Counted from the stretch's first letter, positions 16,801 through 25,623 are shown. The stretch: 64,000 nucleotides of DNA from Tolypothrix brevis GSE-NOS-MK-07-07A (GCA_019358985.1 JAHHIJ010000014.1:1-64000), one strand, 5' to 3'. A program made the numbers and translations. The notes: generated from the letters alone by a model not told the origin.

Positions 16801-18366
16801 ATATTACAACAAAATAAATGTGCGAACGGGAATGACATCTTTAGTTCCGATTCATGTCAGATTACAAGCCTCAGTTTTAATCAAAATGGCAGTCAACTTG
16901 TTAGCGTTGGAGATAACGGTATTGCTCGTTTGTGGAATTTATCTAATCAACAATATCAAGAATTCCAAATACCTCAAAACACAATTGTAACTGCTGGTTT
17001 TCGTCCTAATGGAGAATTATTATTAGTGACTACAACTGCAAATGGGACAATCGTCAGTGTATTTAATACTCTTTTGCAAGAGTTGAGTAAAACTAAGCAA
17101 TTTCCAGTAGGAGTTGATCGAGCAATCCTTAGTCCCAATAGTGAGGAAATAGCAATTACCTATGGAGGAGGTAGAAGCACCAGGGGTAGTGAAAGTAATT
17201 TATGGAGTTGGCAGCAACAATACCTGCCAAAGTTGCCTGGTCGGAACGAGGATATTAGTTTTAGCCGAGATGGGAAAATACTTGCTGCTACAGGATTTAA
17301 TGACGGTACTATCCGCTTATATAATGTGGACAACTTCAGCACTAGTGAACTAAAAGGACATCAAGGTCAAATCGCCAATTTCAATTTTCGCTCAGATGGT
17401 AAAGTCCTTGCTAGTGTCAGTGCTGATGGTACTCTCCGTCTTTGGTCTTTGGAACAACAACAGCTAGGTCAATCACAAGAACTTCCAGACAAACTTAACA
17501 GTCTTTCATTTAGCCCAGATGGCAAGCTGATAGCAACTCAAGCAATAGATGGAACTGTCCGATTATTAGATTTATCTGGCAAGCTAGTGCAGCGTTTTAA
17601 CAATCGATACTCTGTCTTTAATAGCCTGAGTTTTAGTCCTAATGGCAAGCAACTAGCAACCCTAAGCAATGAAGGAATTGTAGGCATATTAGATTTGTCA
17701 AATCAGAATTACAGAGAATTTACCGGAAAATATGACTCTGGTAGTAACCTGAGTTTTAGTCCTAATGGTAAGCAACTAGCAGTTACTGGAAATGACAATG
17801 ATAATAAAACAGTTTATTTGTTAGATATATCTTCAGGTAAGCCAATTGATAAGCCGTTTCCTTATGAAGAAACTATTAGGATTACCAATGTAATTTGGAA
17901 GCCAGATGACCAAATTCTGTTAGCTGGTGTAGAACAAATAAGTAGAGCCTACAAAAGTATTTTCTTATTGGATGTAAAGTCAGGAAAACAACTACAGACT
18001 ATTACCGAAAATCTTGGAGCAGATGAATTTTCCAGTATCAGTTCTAACAAAGATGGTAGTTTAGCTGCCTTTGTCCAAGAAGACGGTACTGTCAGCTTGT
18101 GGTATTTGGATGGAACCAAGATGGGAGAATTTAAAGACCCCGATCGCAAAATCAAAAGCGTCATTTTGAGTCCCGACAGTAGTATACTGGTTACTATTAG
18201 CGAGGACGGCACTACCAAATTATGGGAAATTGGTAAATTAGACGAATTACTTGCCAAAGGTTGCGATCGCGTGCGTGACTATTTACAGAATAACCCTAAA
18301 GTTGACAAGAGCGATCGCACTCTCTGTGACAATGTAGCACCAACTACCACAAATCCCAATAAGTAG
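13837..18366 (+). CDS. Caspase-like peptidase / STAND NTPase / TM / WD40-type repeat protein
   Basis: A 1,509-residue multi-domain protein. Residues 1-285 are a C14 caspase-like peptidase (orthocaspase type): RNFAIIIGINNYQ, the histidine in LFYFAGHGIA (about residue 105) and the cysteine in AILDCCFAGAF (about residue 161). From about 308 NPYRGLSSYDEKDSNLFFGR opens an nSTAND1-type NTPase with Walker A GASGTGKSS (about 351) and Walker B LLVVIDQFEEL (about 435). One membrane helix lies near 808-828 (IAIAVMLGLSGLTIWSLINL). About 600 residues of degenerate WD40-type repeats follow (repeated F-S-P-N/D-G-K). STAND proteins with peptidase effectors are known or proposed as conflict and cell-death sensors, where ligand binding to the repeats triggers the effector. 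Both catalytic residues are present. Confidence 0.9.
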   Translation: MSKHTFNRNFAIIIGINNYQNGIRELKTAVPDALKLAEIIQKQHETLKPQYQAQNRYKVQLFLNQRANLSQLKQLIADFQKGQISLDNEKVTVTESDRILFYFAGHGIALDALENQEGPAGYLIPQDATSGDSNTYLPMQELHDALNTLPCRHMLAILDCCFAGAFRWASLKREAVRKVKVYKERYDRFISDAAWQVITSAADDQKALDSLGTRGIVTDGNEEHSPFAKALFDALLGKGADLNQDGIITATEIYSYLRDQVEILTEAHYQRQTPSLCPLRKHDKGEFIFLSPKFDRDKLEDAPKLDEKNNPYRGLSSYDEKDSNLFFGREEQIKKLYQKVVDNKQQLTLVLGASGTGKSSLVKAGLIPKLRDDKTWRILPPFRPGESPLKSLNNVLESVKQLSIPSSPEVTSSRFFTPAEESLGNWFKNNPQAKLLVVIDQFEELITLSKSEEAEKFQTFIKNSLAKYPNNIHVVITLRLDFEAQFQTSVLKDFWNHDARFVVPPMSQNEFREAIEKPASEKVVYFDPPSLVDELINEVVQMPGALPLLSFTLSELYLKYLGDRTRDNRALTKDDYEKLGRVVGSITKRANQEYEKLVAKDSKYKDTVRRVMLRMISLQGGELARRQVPKSELVYLNREESDRVQTVIKRFSEARLIVEGSNPQGEPYVEPAHDALVQGWDKLLTWKKEEEENLILQRRLTPAAEEWKSVTSKLQPSGLQTKIDWLDRRLYSIENLFNKVNARLISRWQKTQNQHKSSIDKPVEFLWNGNPYLDVLNQELQSNNNWFNQLEAEFVQQSVLQKRRNISWRSRIAIAVMLGLSGLTIWSLINLRQSTINQMLTNTESADGNLRSNQLILDALVDSLSAGESLKNQWLLKLPPPKQNEQTQVIRTLRKAVYTVREYNKQEGFPSGVQSIFWEKDGRLLVVSTENDGTVRVWDKQAKKLAELPGNQYTVTQVIFSPNGSQLAIGTNKGAILFWDWENQPQATILQQNKCANGNDIFSSDSCQITSLSFNQNGSQLVSVGDNGIARLWNLSNQQYQEFQIPQNTIVTAGFRPNGELLLVTTTANGTIVSVFNTLLQELSKTKQFPVGVDRAILSPNSEEIAITYGGGRSTRGSESNLWSWQQQYLPKLPGRNEDISFSRDGKILAATGFNDGTIRLYNVDNFSTSELKGHQGQIANFNFRSDGKVLASVSADGTLRLWSLEQQQLGQSQELPDKLNSLSFSPDGKLIATQAIDGTVRLLDLSGKLVQRFNNRYSVFNSLSFSPNGKQLATLSNEGIVGILDLSNQNYREFTGKYDSGSNLSFSPNGKQLAVTGNDNDNKTVYLLDISSGKPIDKPFPYEETIRITNVIWKPDDQILLAGVEQISRAYKSIFLLDVKSGKQLQTITENLGADEFSSISSNKDGSLAAFVQEDGTVSLWYLDGTKMGEFKDPDRKIKSVILSPDSSILVTISEDGTTKLWEIGKLDELLAKGCDRVRDYLQNNPKVDKSDRTLCDNVAPTTTNPNK

Positions 18367-18448
18367 ATTGGAATAAAAGCGATCGCTATAGCCGAAAAAA
18401 TCTCCATCTCACGCAACTGCAAGCACCAAGCGAGGGCTTTTAGCCTAA

Positions 18449-18544
18449 TAGACAAACGTCGTGAAAATGAATGTAGAGACGTAGCACTGCTACGTCTCTA
18501 CAAGGGTTTCAGATAACGCATCATAAAAGAGCGGTCGATGTCTA
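18449..18544. repeat. Family B MITE-like element with AGCACTGCT core
   Basis: Ends are TAGACA at 18449 and GATGTCTA at 18537-18544. It contains the perfect 29-base palindromic core at 18473-18501. The flank AAGGGTTTC then AACGCATCAT is shared with copies at 22484 and 23730. It lies between the caspase-like gene and the convergent histidine kinase gene. Confidence 0.8.
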
Positions 18545-18547
18545 ATA

Positions 18548-20704
18548 TTAGGTAGGAAGATCGGCATTTGTGCGATTCTCTGTGAGCGGCAATGTAAACG
18601 CAAAGGTACTTCCACAACCTGGATTACTCTCAGCCCAAATTTTGCCATTGTGTTGCTCAATAATTTTGCGACAGATGGTCAACCCTAAACCAGTACCACC
18701 TTTTTTACGAGAATCTGACGAATCTACTTGTTGAAACCGTTCAAAGATCCGTTCAAGTTGGTCAGCAGGAATTCCTTGCCCTTCATCTCGTACCCGAAAC
18801 ACCACTTCGGTAGGGGAGTTTTGATTTGAGGAACCTTCCTCTTGTTCAACAGTCAGCCAAACAGTACTAAACGGTGATGAAAACTTGATGGCATTACTGA
18901 GTAAATTTGTTAAAGCTTGCAAGATGTAATCCGCATCTGCCCAAACTGAGATATCCTGTGGTTGTTTGACCAAAGTTACTTCATGCTGCTGTGCCATTGC
19001 TTGCATTGCCTCTGCTGCCTGAATCATCAAATTTGCCGCATTGCAAGCTTGGCACTCTATGATGACTTTGCCAGACTCAATTCGCTGCAAATCTAGGACG
19101 TTATTAACTAAACGCACTAACCGTACAGTACTGTCATCGGCAATTCCCAGCATTTGTTGCCCTTCATCCGAGAGAGTACCCAACCGTCCCGTAGCCAAGA
19201 TTTTTAAGGCACTGTGCAACGAAGTTAAGGGAGTCCGCAGTTCGTGGCTGATTACGGAAATGAATTCATCTTTCATCCGTTCAATGGCTTTGCGATCGCT
19301 GATATCGCTACTCAAGGCAAAAAATCCTTTCACGGTTTTCTGGTCATCTACATCTGGGATGTAAGTAACATCAACCGATCGCCAACTACCATCCTTCAAA
19401 ATAATATCATTTTCATAGTTTACAGCTTGCCCAGACAAAGTTTTTTCCACATATACTTGCATCTTTTGGTAGCAATCTTCTCCCCAAACCTGACGCAGAT
19501 GGCAGCCGTAAATTTCCCCCGGTGATTGCCCCAGCCAATCATGGTAGGCTTGATTATTAAAGCGATATTGTTGTTTCTCATCCACATATGCGATCAGTAC
19601 TGGCAGAGCATTGGTAATTAAGCGCAATTGCTCCTCACTTTGCCGCAACGCTGCTTCTGCCTGCATCCGCACATTGATTTCTTGTTGCAAGTTACGATTT
19701 ACATCCTGCAATTCTGCGGTACGGACTTCCACAATCTCTTCTAAGTGTTCCAGTAGTTGAGCTTGAGACAGGGCAATACTGATTTGATCTGCCAATTGTT
19801 GCATCAGTTCCAGTTCAAAATCAACCCAATGGCGATCGCTCTTGCATTGATGCGCGATTAACAACCCCCAAAGCTGATTCTGAGAGTGGGCATTGAGAGT
19901 TTGAACAATCGGTACAATGAGTTTGGCTTTGATATGGAATTGATCGACAAATTCCACCAAACAATCTGCCAAACCAGCCGCAGGATCATGCACATTAGCG
20001 ATCGCTCGCACTCGTCCCTGAGCATAAAGTTGTTGATACTCCTCTGGAAAGACTTCTTGAGGAAATTCCAGATCCATCAGTGTGGGATAATCTGGTAACA
20101 CGGCTTCGCTGATGGTTTTACCAGTACCGTCAGGCAATACGTGATAAATTAGTACCCGATCAGCTTGCAGAATCCGTTGCACTTCCGTGACGGTGGTATG
20201 CAAAATTTCCTTTAACTGTAACGACTGCCGAATTTTCAGCGTCACTTCCGAGAATAGTTCCACCCGCTGCTGTTGTTGTCGTAATTCAGCTTGCATTGAT
20301 TCCTTGGGCTGACTAATATCTCGTAATAGCAGCAAATGAAAGTGGGGAAGTATGTTTGGTGTTAAGGTATATTCTACCTCTTTTCGGATTTGGGCAGAAG
20401 ATGATACTAAGAGTTCTCCCATTAATGATTGTCCAGGTGGAAAACTTCCTTCTTCTTTGGGTTGACGAGGAAATTGCCCAGCGATGAAAGTGGATAAAGG
20501 TTGCCCTTTTAGTTTCTGACGCGGTAGACCTAGTAAATCACAAGCAGCAAGATTCATATCGACGAAATATAAGCGATCGTCAATTAGAGCGATCGCATCA
20601 TGAGCGTTCTTAAATAAAGTTTGAATCAGATGCTTTTGAGTTCGTCGTTGATTTTTAGATTTTTTGGCACCGGATTTTAATCGCTGCTTAGAACGTTTTG
20701 ACAC
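18548..20704 (-). CDS. Soluble sensor histidine kinase PAS-GAF-PAS-HisKA-HATPase
   Basis: A 718-residue kinase without membrane helices. It opens with a very basic tail (MSKRSKQRLKSGAKKSKNQR), then a PAS domain (AIALIDDRLYFVDMNLAACD), a phytochrome/CBCR-like GAF (about 170-335), a coiled coil, a second PAS (about 355-470), HisKA with His487 (VISHELRTPLTSL) and HATPase (N-box LTNLLSNAIKFS, G1 DEGQGIP, G2 GGTGLGLTI). In the GAF, the position where bilin-binding domains have Cys-His reads LADCLVEF: the cysteine is present but the histidine is replaced by leucine. Bilin binding is therefore possible but doubtful. The HisKA/HATPase module is of the HK1 type. There is no receiver. Confidence 0.88.
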   Translation of the reverse strand: MSKRSKQRLKSGAKKSKNQRRTQKHLIQTLFKNAHDAIALIDDRLYFVDMNLAACDLLGLPRQKLKGQPLSTFIAGQFPRQPKEEGSFPPGQSLMGELLVSSSAQIRKEVEYTLTPNILPHFHLLLLRDISQPKESMQAELRQQQQRVELFSEVTLKIRQSLQLKEILHTTVTEVQRILQADRVLIYHVLPDGTGKTISEAVLPDYPTLMDLEFPQEVFPEEYQQLYAQGRVRAIANVHDPAAGLADCLVEFVDQFHIKAKLIVPIVQTLNAHSQNQLWGLLIAHQCKSDRHWVDFELELMQQLADQISIALSQAQLLEHLEEIVEVRTAELQDVNRNLQQEINVRMQAEAALRQSEEQLRLITNALPVLIAYVDEKQQYRFNNQAYHDWLGQSPGEIYGCHLRQVWGEDCYQKMQVYVEKTLSGQAVNYENDIILKDGSWRSVDVTYIPDVDDQKTVKGFFALSSDISDRKAIERMKDEFISVISHELRTPLTSLHSALKILATGRLGTLSDEGQQMLGIADDSTVRLVRLVNNVLDLQRIESGKVIIECQACNAANLMIQAAEAMQAMAQQHEVTLVKQPQDISVWADADYILQALTNLLSNAIKFSSPFSTVWLTVEQEEGSSNQNSPTEVVFRVRDEGQGIPADQLERIFERFQQVDSSDSRKKGGTGLGLTICRKIIEQHNGKIWAESNPGCGSTFAFTLPLTENRTNADLPT

Positions 20705-20846
20705 CTACATCCATATTCAAGGGGACATTTCCATTGTTTACTTAACTTCTGAAAACTTCAAAGTTTTTAGGTAAAATTTAACATTACGACGTGCGTTCCT
20801 TGAATCATATCTATCGCCGCTCAATTTGGCTACCACTCTCAAAGCA

Positions 20847-21707
20847 TCACGAATTACAATACATACACTGTCCCGGATCGGCATATTTACCATCAGGGAA
20901 TAATTTTTCTTGACTAAAACCACATTTTTTGCATTGGTATTTGACAGCACGAGTTAGCAAAGTCGGTGTATAACAACTTGCACAGGGTAATCCTTTAATT
21001 CGTTGAGTTATTTCAAAACCGGGCATACCACAACTAGGACAAAAGTTATTAATCTTTTTTAATAAATTACGAGTGGCTTTTTCTATGTTTCTCATTCGTG
21101 TAGGGTTATACATCGCTCGCATATCTGTTTCTATATGCACCTTTTGATTTGATGAATTTTTTAAGGCAAAATTAACAGCTTCTTCAAGTTGTTTATCTGT
21201 AATAATACCTTTGAATATTTCACCGCTATCTTTAGGTGAATCAGAAATAACAATCAAACCATGTTGAGGAAACCCAACTTTAGTTGCAAACTTATACGCT
21301 TCTTCAATATTGTGAATAATCTGAAAATTATGGTTAGTTTCCAAAGAAAATTCCTCACCAATAATTTCTAGATTGTTTTCTTTATCTAATAAAATAACAA
21401 TTTCTCTATTACTAGAAATATAAGATAAGTCAGGATGAGGACGAAAAGTACCTTCGCTAGCGAAGGCTAAAGTTTCACCTGTCATAACAAGTGCTTTTTC
21501 CGCTTTTAATCTGGCAGCTTCAATTTGCGTACCAGAACGTTCAATGTCTCTGGTGAATGTACCAAAAACATCAGTATTTAAATCAGGTGGTACTATAACT
21601 TTAATTCCTAATTGCTCTAGAAGCGGTGCAATGACTATCTCTTTTTGATGCATAGTAGCGAGTATTCCAACTCTATTACTAAACAATTGCTGATTTTGCA
21701 TTGCCAA
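20847..21707 (-). CDS. DUF6671-family protein with zinc-ribbon C-terminus
   Basis: A 286-residue protein. The N-terminus reads RVGILATMHQKEIVIAPLLE and LNTDVFGTFTRDIER, which I associate with the DUF6671 family. A conserved acidic and basic core follows (HIETDMRAMYNPTRMRNIEK). The C-terminal 65 residues hold several cysteine pairs: CPSCGMPGF, LPCASCYTP, CKKCGF and CMYCNS, enough for two zinc knuckles. No catalytic function is established to my knowledge. The ATG at 21707 gives MAMQNQQLF; MQNQQ two codons later is equally possible. The neighbour downstream is the PAS-GAF kinase on the same strand, about 140 bases away. Confidence 0.75.
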   Translation of the reverse strand: MAMQNQQLFSNRVGILATMHQKEIVIAPLLEQLGIKVIVPPDLNTDVFGTFTRDIERSGTQIEAARLKAEKALVMTGETLAFASEGTFRPHPDLSYISSNREIVILLDKENNLEIIGEEFSLETNHNFQIIHNIEEAYKFATKVGFPQHGLIVISDSPKDSGEIFKGIITDKQLEEAVNFALKNSSNQKVHIETDMRAMYNPTRMRNIEKATRNLLKKINNFCPSCGMPGFEITQRIKGLPCASCYTPTLLTRAVKYQCKKCGFSQEKLFPDGKYADPGQCMYCNS

Positions 21708-21747
21708 TTAAACTTATTAAATAAATTATTTATTTTAATTTAGTGCA

Positions 21748-21802
21748 TAGTGGTTAGTGGTTAGTGGTTAGTGGAATAACAACTAACAACTAACAACCAA
21801 CA
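21748..21802. repeat. Heptamer tandem repeat (GTGGTTA) with opposing AACTAAC copies
   Basis: Three to four copies of TGGTTAG face copies of AACTAAC/AACCAAC, so the transcript can fold into a long imperfect stem. It lies between the DUF6671 and NUDIX genes and may act as a transcript end. This is the short tandemly repeated repeat type common in heterocystous cyanobacteria. Confidence 0.7.
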
Positions 21803-21811
21803 ATTATACTT

Positions 21812-22306
21812 TTACGCTAATGTTGTCAACCCCTGCAAATAATCTTGCAACTGTCGAGTGTGATCGTGAGACATTTCCCCTGGTGGTAGAGAGTTGAGAG
21901 GAAAAGCCTGGATTTCCATTGCTTCTAAGGTATCTTGAATCTCCATAATTCCTTGAACATCTGCTTCAACGACAATACAAATTGAATGAATTCTGGGATC
22001 GCGATCTGGTGCGGAGTAGACTCCTACCAAACGCCGAATTTTCACCAAATCAAGCCCAGTTTCCTCCATCAGTTCGCGCTGGACTGTATTGGGAATATCT
22101 TCTCCCCAGTCCACCATACCTCCAGGCAATGCCCAGCGACCATTGTCACGCCGCCGGATTAGTACAATCCTACCATCGGGTAAAATGGGGATGATACTCG
22201 TGCCAGTGATGGGATGACGAAAGAGGATACCCAATACAGCTTGTCCAAAACGCCATAAGCTACGTGTGGACTGGACAGTTGCAGCAAAAAAAGCAAAAAC
22301 GTTCAA
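21812..22306 (-). CDS. NUDIX hydrolase
   Basis: A 164-residue protein carrying a complete Nudix box, GX5EX7REUXEEXGU, as GGMVDWGEDIPNT followed by VQRELMEETGLDL (about residues 67-91). This box binds the divalent metals for cleaving nucleoside diphosphates linked to another group. The N-terminal 35 residues (FAFFAATVQSTRSLWRFGQ) are somewhat hydrophobic and could be a weak membrane-associating helix, an addition to the minimal family fold. Substrate cannot be predicted. The gene stands alone with repeats on both sides. Confidence 0.88.
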   Translation of the reverse strand: MNVFAFFAATVQSTRSLWRFGQAVLGILFRHPITGTSIIPILPDGRIVLIRRRDNGRWALPGGMVDWGEDIPNTVQRELMEETGLDLVKIRRLVGVYSAPDRDPRIHSICIVVEADVQGIMEIQDTLEAMEIQAFPLNSLPPGEMSHDHTRQLQDYLQGLTTLA

Positions 22307-22483
22307 TCTTCCAATATCAGTGTTGTACTGTAGAACTCGCCACCATCAACATCCGCTTAACTACCAAAATATTGAATTTTGTGTTATGTCAGGATGCTCG
22401 TGGTTTGACGTTTTATTCTAACGATTGCCGCAGAACATATCAATTTTAGCATTTGCTGAAACTAAAACTATGTACATACATAT

Positions 22484-22578
22484 TAGACAAACGTCGTGAA
22501 AATGAATGTAGAGACGTAGCACTGCTACGTCTAACCAAGGGTTTCGGGCAACGCATCATTAAGTTCGGTCGATGTCTA
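22484..22578. repeat. Family B MITE-like element
   Basis: Starts TAGACAAACGTCG and ends TTCGGTCGATGTCTA. The core palindrome begins at 22508. The right arm reads ACGTCTAACCAAGGGTTTC, unlike the ACGTCTCTACAAGGG of the 18449 copy, so the core right arm is replaced by host sequence here. Confidence 0.8.
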
Positions 22579-22816
22579 TTGATTATGAGCTACTAAATAC
22601 TTGCTGAAAAATCTAAATTGGTTAAATCTCCACTTGAAATAACCTTAATCTGATCAAGTCTTTAAGATTTGTTATTTTTCTCAGATATGAAATTTTCTTA
22701 GAGAATAGTTTCTAAATATTTTGCTTTAAAATTGGCTATTCCACATCAAAATTGAGCAATAAAATTACAAATATTAATTTATTGTTAATTAATCAAAAAA
22801 TAATTCTCAAGTTTGA

Positions 22817-22846
22817 TTGACAGAAAAAACTTAAATGCGGTAGACT
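22817..22846 (+). promoter_or_regulatory. Sigma-70-type promoter for the small basic protein gene
   Basis: TTGACA at 22817-22822 and TAGACT at 22841-22846 are separated by 18 bases. Transcription would start near 22853, giving a leader of about 118 bases before the ATG at 22971. Confidence 0.55.
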
Positions 22847-22970
22847 AGAACACTGTTTAAAGGGTATTGTGTGCTGAACTAGACTAAGATTATATCAATA
22901 ACATTGGTCGTTGATATTACCTGAGTTATTTGTGGCTTCAGCTAGTTTGTTGTTTATTAATGAGGTGAAC

Positions 22971-23138
22971 ATGGCCAAGCGCCGCAACCCCAAAAAAGAA
23001 AAGGCGCTACGGAACCAGGCATACGCCCGGAAGTTTCGTAAACGAACCACTACAGGACGAATGCAGAGAAGATTCCAACAAAGACCGCCGAAGAGTGAAG
23101 AGGATGAAGGCGCAGCAACAATGGATGCTGCTGAATAA
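22971..23138 (+). CDS. Small basic conserved cyanobacterial protein
   Basis: A 55-residue protein. I start it at the ATG at 22971, 4-9 bases after GAGGTG, rather than at an earlier in-frame ATG that lacks a binding site and would add a hydrophobic non-conserved tail. The first 35 residues are strongly basic (MAKRRNPKKEKALRNQAYAR, then KFRKRTTTGR), and the end is acidic (SEEDEGAATMDAAE). A basic body with an acidic tail fits RNA or ribosome association, but this is inference. It has a good promoter and a long structured 3' region ending in a terminator at 23693. Confidence 0.8.
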   Translation: MAKRRNPKKEKALRNQAYARKFRKRTTTGRMQRRFQQRPPKSEEDEGAATMDAAE

Positions 23139-23191
23139 AGAATGTTGCTTAACAGCAAGCATTTGATTTGTCTCTTTTAGCTTAAACTGAC

Positions 23192-23514
23192 AGAAGCCCC
23201 ACGTCTCACCGATAAGGGAGCGTGGGATGAATTTTGGTTAGTTGACGCACATTTCCCTGACCAATGTGCTCCCGCACGAGAGAAGGGAATAGGTCGGAAA
23301 CGAACAAATCTTGTTCTTCTGGTTTGTGATACAACTGGATTGATAGGTGTAATCCAATTAAATGCTGAAAAGCAGCCTATTTAAAAAACCAATTGTTTGG
23401 ATTAATCAAAGAATCGTGGGGCGCACGATCTGAAAGCTCAGTCAATGTCGTCTTCTTAGGAGTCGCTGAGAAGCCCACACTCACCGTACATAGGAGTGTG
23501 TGGAGTACGTCACC
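23192..23514 (+). ncRNA. Structured region with two IS200/IS605-type right-end hairpins, no tnpB
   Basis: Two similar hairpin motifs about 280 bases apart each begin AGAAGCCC. The first is CCCACG (from 23198) pairing with CGTGGG (23221). The second is CCACACTC (23475) with GAGTGTGTGG (23494), followed by AGTACGTCACC. AGAAGCCC, hairpin, then GGAGTACGTCAC resembles the right end of cyanobacterial IS1341-type elements, where omega RNA ends. No tnpB frame is present between or beside them. I read it as a non-autonomous or decayed element that may still be transcribed from the promoter at 22817. Confidence 0.4.
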
Positions 23515-23692
23515 TTAAATTCTATAATGCTCCTATCCTTAGCCGATCGCTAGGGGTTGGAGGATTACTAAATAGCCATAAAGCTTATGGAACTTAGTCA
23601 AAGTTTGTAAATTTTAGTAAGCTTTTGAGGTGTATTGTGTTTTCTGCAAAAGTTAAGGATGTTATGTAGTCTCATCAGTTTCCGTTATTTAA

Positions 23693-23717
23693 AAGGGCGT
23701 ATATTTATACGCCCTTA
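23693..23717 (+). terminator. Terminator hairpin
   Basis: AAGGGCGTATA and TATACGCCCTT pair almost perfectly, followed by ATTTATTATTTATT. It lies about 550 bases after the small basic protein gene and is the first strong candidate transcript end. Confidence 0.6.
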
Positions 23718-23729
23718 TTTATTATTTAT

Positions 23730-23819
23730 TAGACATCTCCAGAGTCATACGTAGAGACGTAGCATTGCTACGTCTAATCAAGGGTTTCGGGCAACGCATA
23801 ATTAAATTCGGTCGATGTC
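23730..23819. repeat. Family B MITE-like element
   Basis: Left end TAGACATCTCCAGA, right end TTCGGTCGATGTC, with the core variant AGCATTGCT (the central base changed but the arms kept). It ends 2 bases before the argH stop codon. Confidence 0.8.
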
Positions 23820-23821
23820 CC

Positions 23822-25210
23822 TTATTTAACAGATATTTGAGTGCGGGCGGCTTTCAGGGCTTTGCTTACTTGTTCAAAGCCTGTACCACCATAGCTATTG
23901 CGGGCTGCAACGACTTGACGGGGGGCGATGGCTTCATAAATATCTGCATCAAACGCTGGATGCAATTCTTGCCATTCTGATAAACTCAAATCTTTTAAAA
24001 GTTTACCTGCGGCAATACTGGTTTTTACCACCTTACCCACGAGATTATAAGCTTCTCGGAAAGGAATACCCCGCGCAGCCAGATAATCTGCTACATCGGT
24101 AGCATTGGAAAAGTCCTCAGCTACAGCTTCCGTTAAACGCTGAGTGCGAAATTCTAAACCTTCGTGTAGCAAAATTGTCATCGCTTCTAAACAAGCTTTG
24201 ACTGTTTTAACACTATCAAATAAAGCTTCTTTATCTTCTTGCAAGTCTTTGTTATATGCCAAAGGTAGCCCCTTCATCATTACCAACATTGCTTGCAAAT
24301 GACCAAATACCCGCCCAGTTTTCCCCCGCACCAATTCTGGCACATCGGGGTTTTTCTTTTGGGGCATAATGCTGGAACCCGTGGCACAGCTATCTTTCAG
24401 GGTGACAAAACGGAATTCTTCCGATGACCAAAGAATTACCTCTTCCGAAAGGCGGCTGAGGTGAACCATAATCAAGCTAGCAGCACAGAGAAATTCAATC
24501 GCAAAATCGCGATCGCTTACTCCATCCAAGCTGTTAGCATAAACTTCGTCAAATTGCAATAGTTCGGCGGTATAATGGCGGTCAATGGGGAAAGTAGTTC
24601 CCGCTAAAGCACCACACCCTAAAGGCGAAATATTTACCCGACGATAAACGTCTCCTAAGCGTTCCCAGTCGCGCTGCGCCATCTGATAATAGGCTAAGAG
24701 GTGATGAGCCAAACTTACAGGCTGGGCGCGTTGTAGGTGCGTATAACCTGGTATTAGAGTTTCAATGTGGTTGTCGGCTATATCTAATAATACACCTTGA
24801 AATTCTCGCAGTGAAGAGCGGATATCTTGAATTTGGTCGCGCAGATAAAGTCTGGTATCAGTACCAACTTGGTCATTACGCGATCGCGCTGTATGCAGCT
24901 TTTTCCCCACATCACCAACAATTTCCGTCAAACGCTTTTCCACAGCAAAGTGTACATCTTCCGCGTCGATACCTGGGTGAAATTTGCCAGCGCGATATTC
25001 CTGACGAATTTGTTCTAAACCTGAAACCAGAAGACTTCCTTCTTCTGGGGAAATGATGCCAGTGTGTGCCAGCATTTTACCATGAGCTTGAGAGCCGGTA
25101 ATATCGTATTCGATTAATTCAATATCAAATTTTATACTCGCATTAAACTGAGCGATCGCCGGATGTAACGCTGATTCAAATCGCTGACTCCAAGTTGGTT
25201 CTTTTGTCAT
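23822..25210 (-). CDS. argH: Argininosuccinate lyase
   Basis: A 462-residue protein, the normal length for this enzyme, which cleaves argininosuccinate to arginine and fumarate in the last step of arginine synthesis in the cytoplasm. The fumarase/aspartase superfamily signature [12 protein letters not shown] is complete (about residues 277-288). Other typical blocks are [29 protein letters not shown]-like [13 protein letters not shown] and the catalytic-loop region around it. The ATG at 25210 gives [12 protein letters not shown], the usual start. The gene stands alone: a family B repeat follows the stop and a family A MITE lies in its upstream region. Confidence 0.97.
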   Translation of the reverse strand: MTKEPTWSQRFESALHPAIAQFNASIKFDIELIEYDITGSQAHGKMLAHTGIISPEEGSLLVSGLEQIRQEYRAGKFHPGIDAEDVHFAVEKRLTEIVGDVGKKLHTARSRNDQVGTDTRLYLRDQIQDIRSSLREFQGVLLDIADNHIETLIPGYTHLQRAQPVSLAHHLLAYYQMAQRDWERLGDVYRRVNISPLGCGALAGTTFPIDRHYTAELLQFDEVYANSLDGVSDRDFAIEFLCAASLIMVHLSRLSEEVILWSSEEFRFVTLKDSCATGSSIMPQKKNPDVPELVRGKTGRVFGHLQAMLVMMKGLPLAYNKDLQEDKEALFDSVKTVKACLEAMTILLHEGLEFRTQRLTEAVAEDFSNATDVADYLAARGIPFREAYNLVGKVVKTSIAAGKLLKDLSLSEWQELHPAFDADIYEAIAPRQVVAARNSYGGTGFEQVSKALKAARTQISVK

Positions 25211-25236
25211 ATAGATAAGTCAAGAGTTATGAGTTG

Positions 25237-25362
25237 TACCATGTCCGTTTAATTAACAGCAATAAAAACCTACCTACCGTCGTAGAGACGTTCCGACGGA
25301 ACGTCTTTACCCCCGACGGAACGTCTTTACCCCCGGCGGAACGTCTTTACCCGGACATGATA
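25237..25362. repeat. Family A MITE with three tandem GGAACGTCTTTAC units
   Basis: Terminal repeats are TACCATGTCC at 25237 and GGACATGATA at 25353-25362. Inside are AGCAATAAAAACCTACCTAC and a type 2 core (arms GTAGAGACGTTCC / GGAACGTCTTTAC) extended by two more half units. It lies directly upstream of argH. Confidence 0.8.
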
Positions 25363-25416
25363 TTATGAGCTATGAATTATAAGTTTTTTGTAACTCCTAA
25401 CTCCTAATTTCCCAGT

Positions 25417-25623
25417 TTAACCGTAGCTGGTTAGATTCCGGATCATATAGCCAATGACCAACCCAATCAACAGTGCCCAGACTTGACCTGTTTGGATAAA
25501 GTGGTTAAAAGCTGTTTGTATTTGACCGATAAGATTAGCATCTCTAACGGTTTGAGCTATCATCGTTGAATATACAGGTGAATGCCATGCTAGCTGATAC
25601 ATAGTATCTAAAGCGTTATTCAT
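25417..25623 (-). CDS. Small single-pass membrane protein, hypothetical
   Basis: A 68-residue protein. The first 45 residues are soluble and helical (NNALDTMYQLAWHSPVYSTM), and residues 47-62 (VWALLIGLVIGYMIR) form one membrane helix close to the C-terminus, so it would be tail-anchored. I do not recognise a family. Codon use and the intact frame support a real gene, but there is no operon context to suggest a role. Confidence 0.6.
   Translation of the reverse strand: MNNALDTMYQLAWHSPVYSTMIAQTVRDANLIGQIQTAFNHFIQTGQVWALLIGLVIGYMIRNLTSYG

Noticed and set aside
20738-20950. 70-codon minus-strand frame
   Set aside because: It is the +1 frame of the cysteine-rich end of the DUF6671 gene, a shadow.
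22911-22970. Longer start for the small basic protein
   Set aside because: It adds a hydrophobic non-conserved segment and lacks a binding site, while GAGGTG precedes the ATG at 22971.
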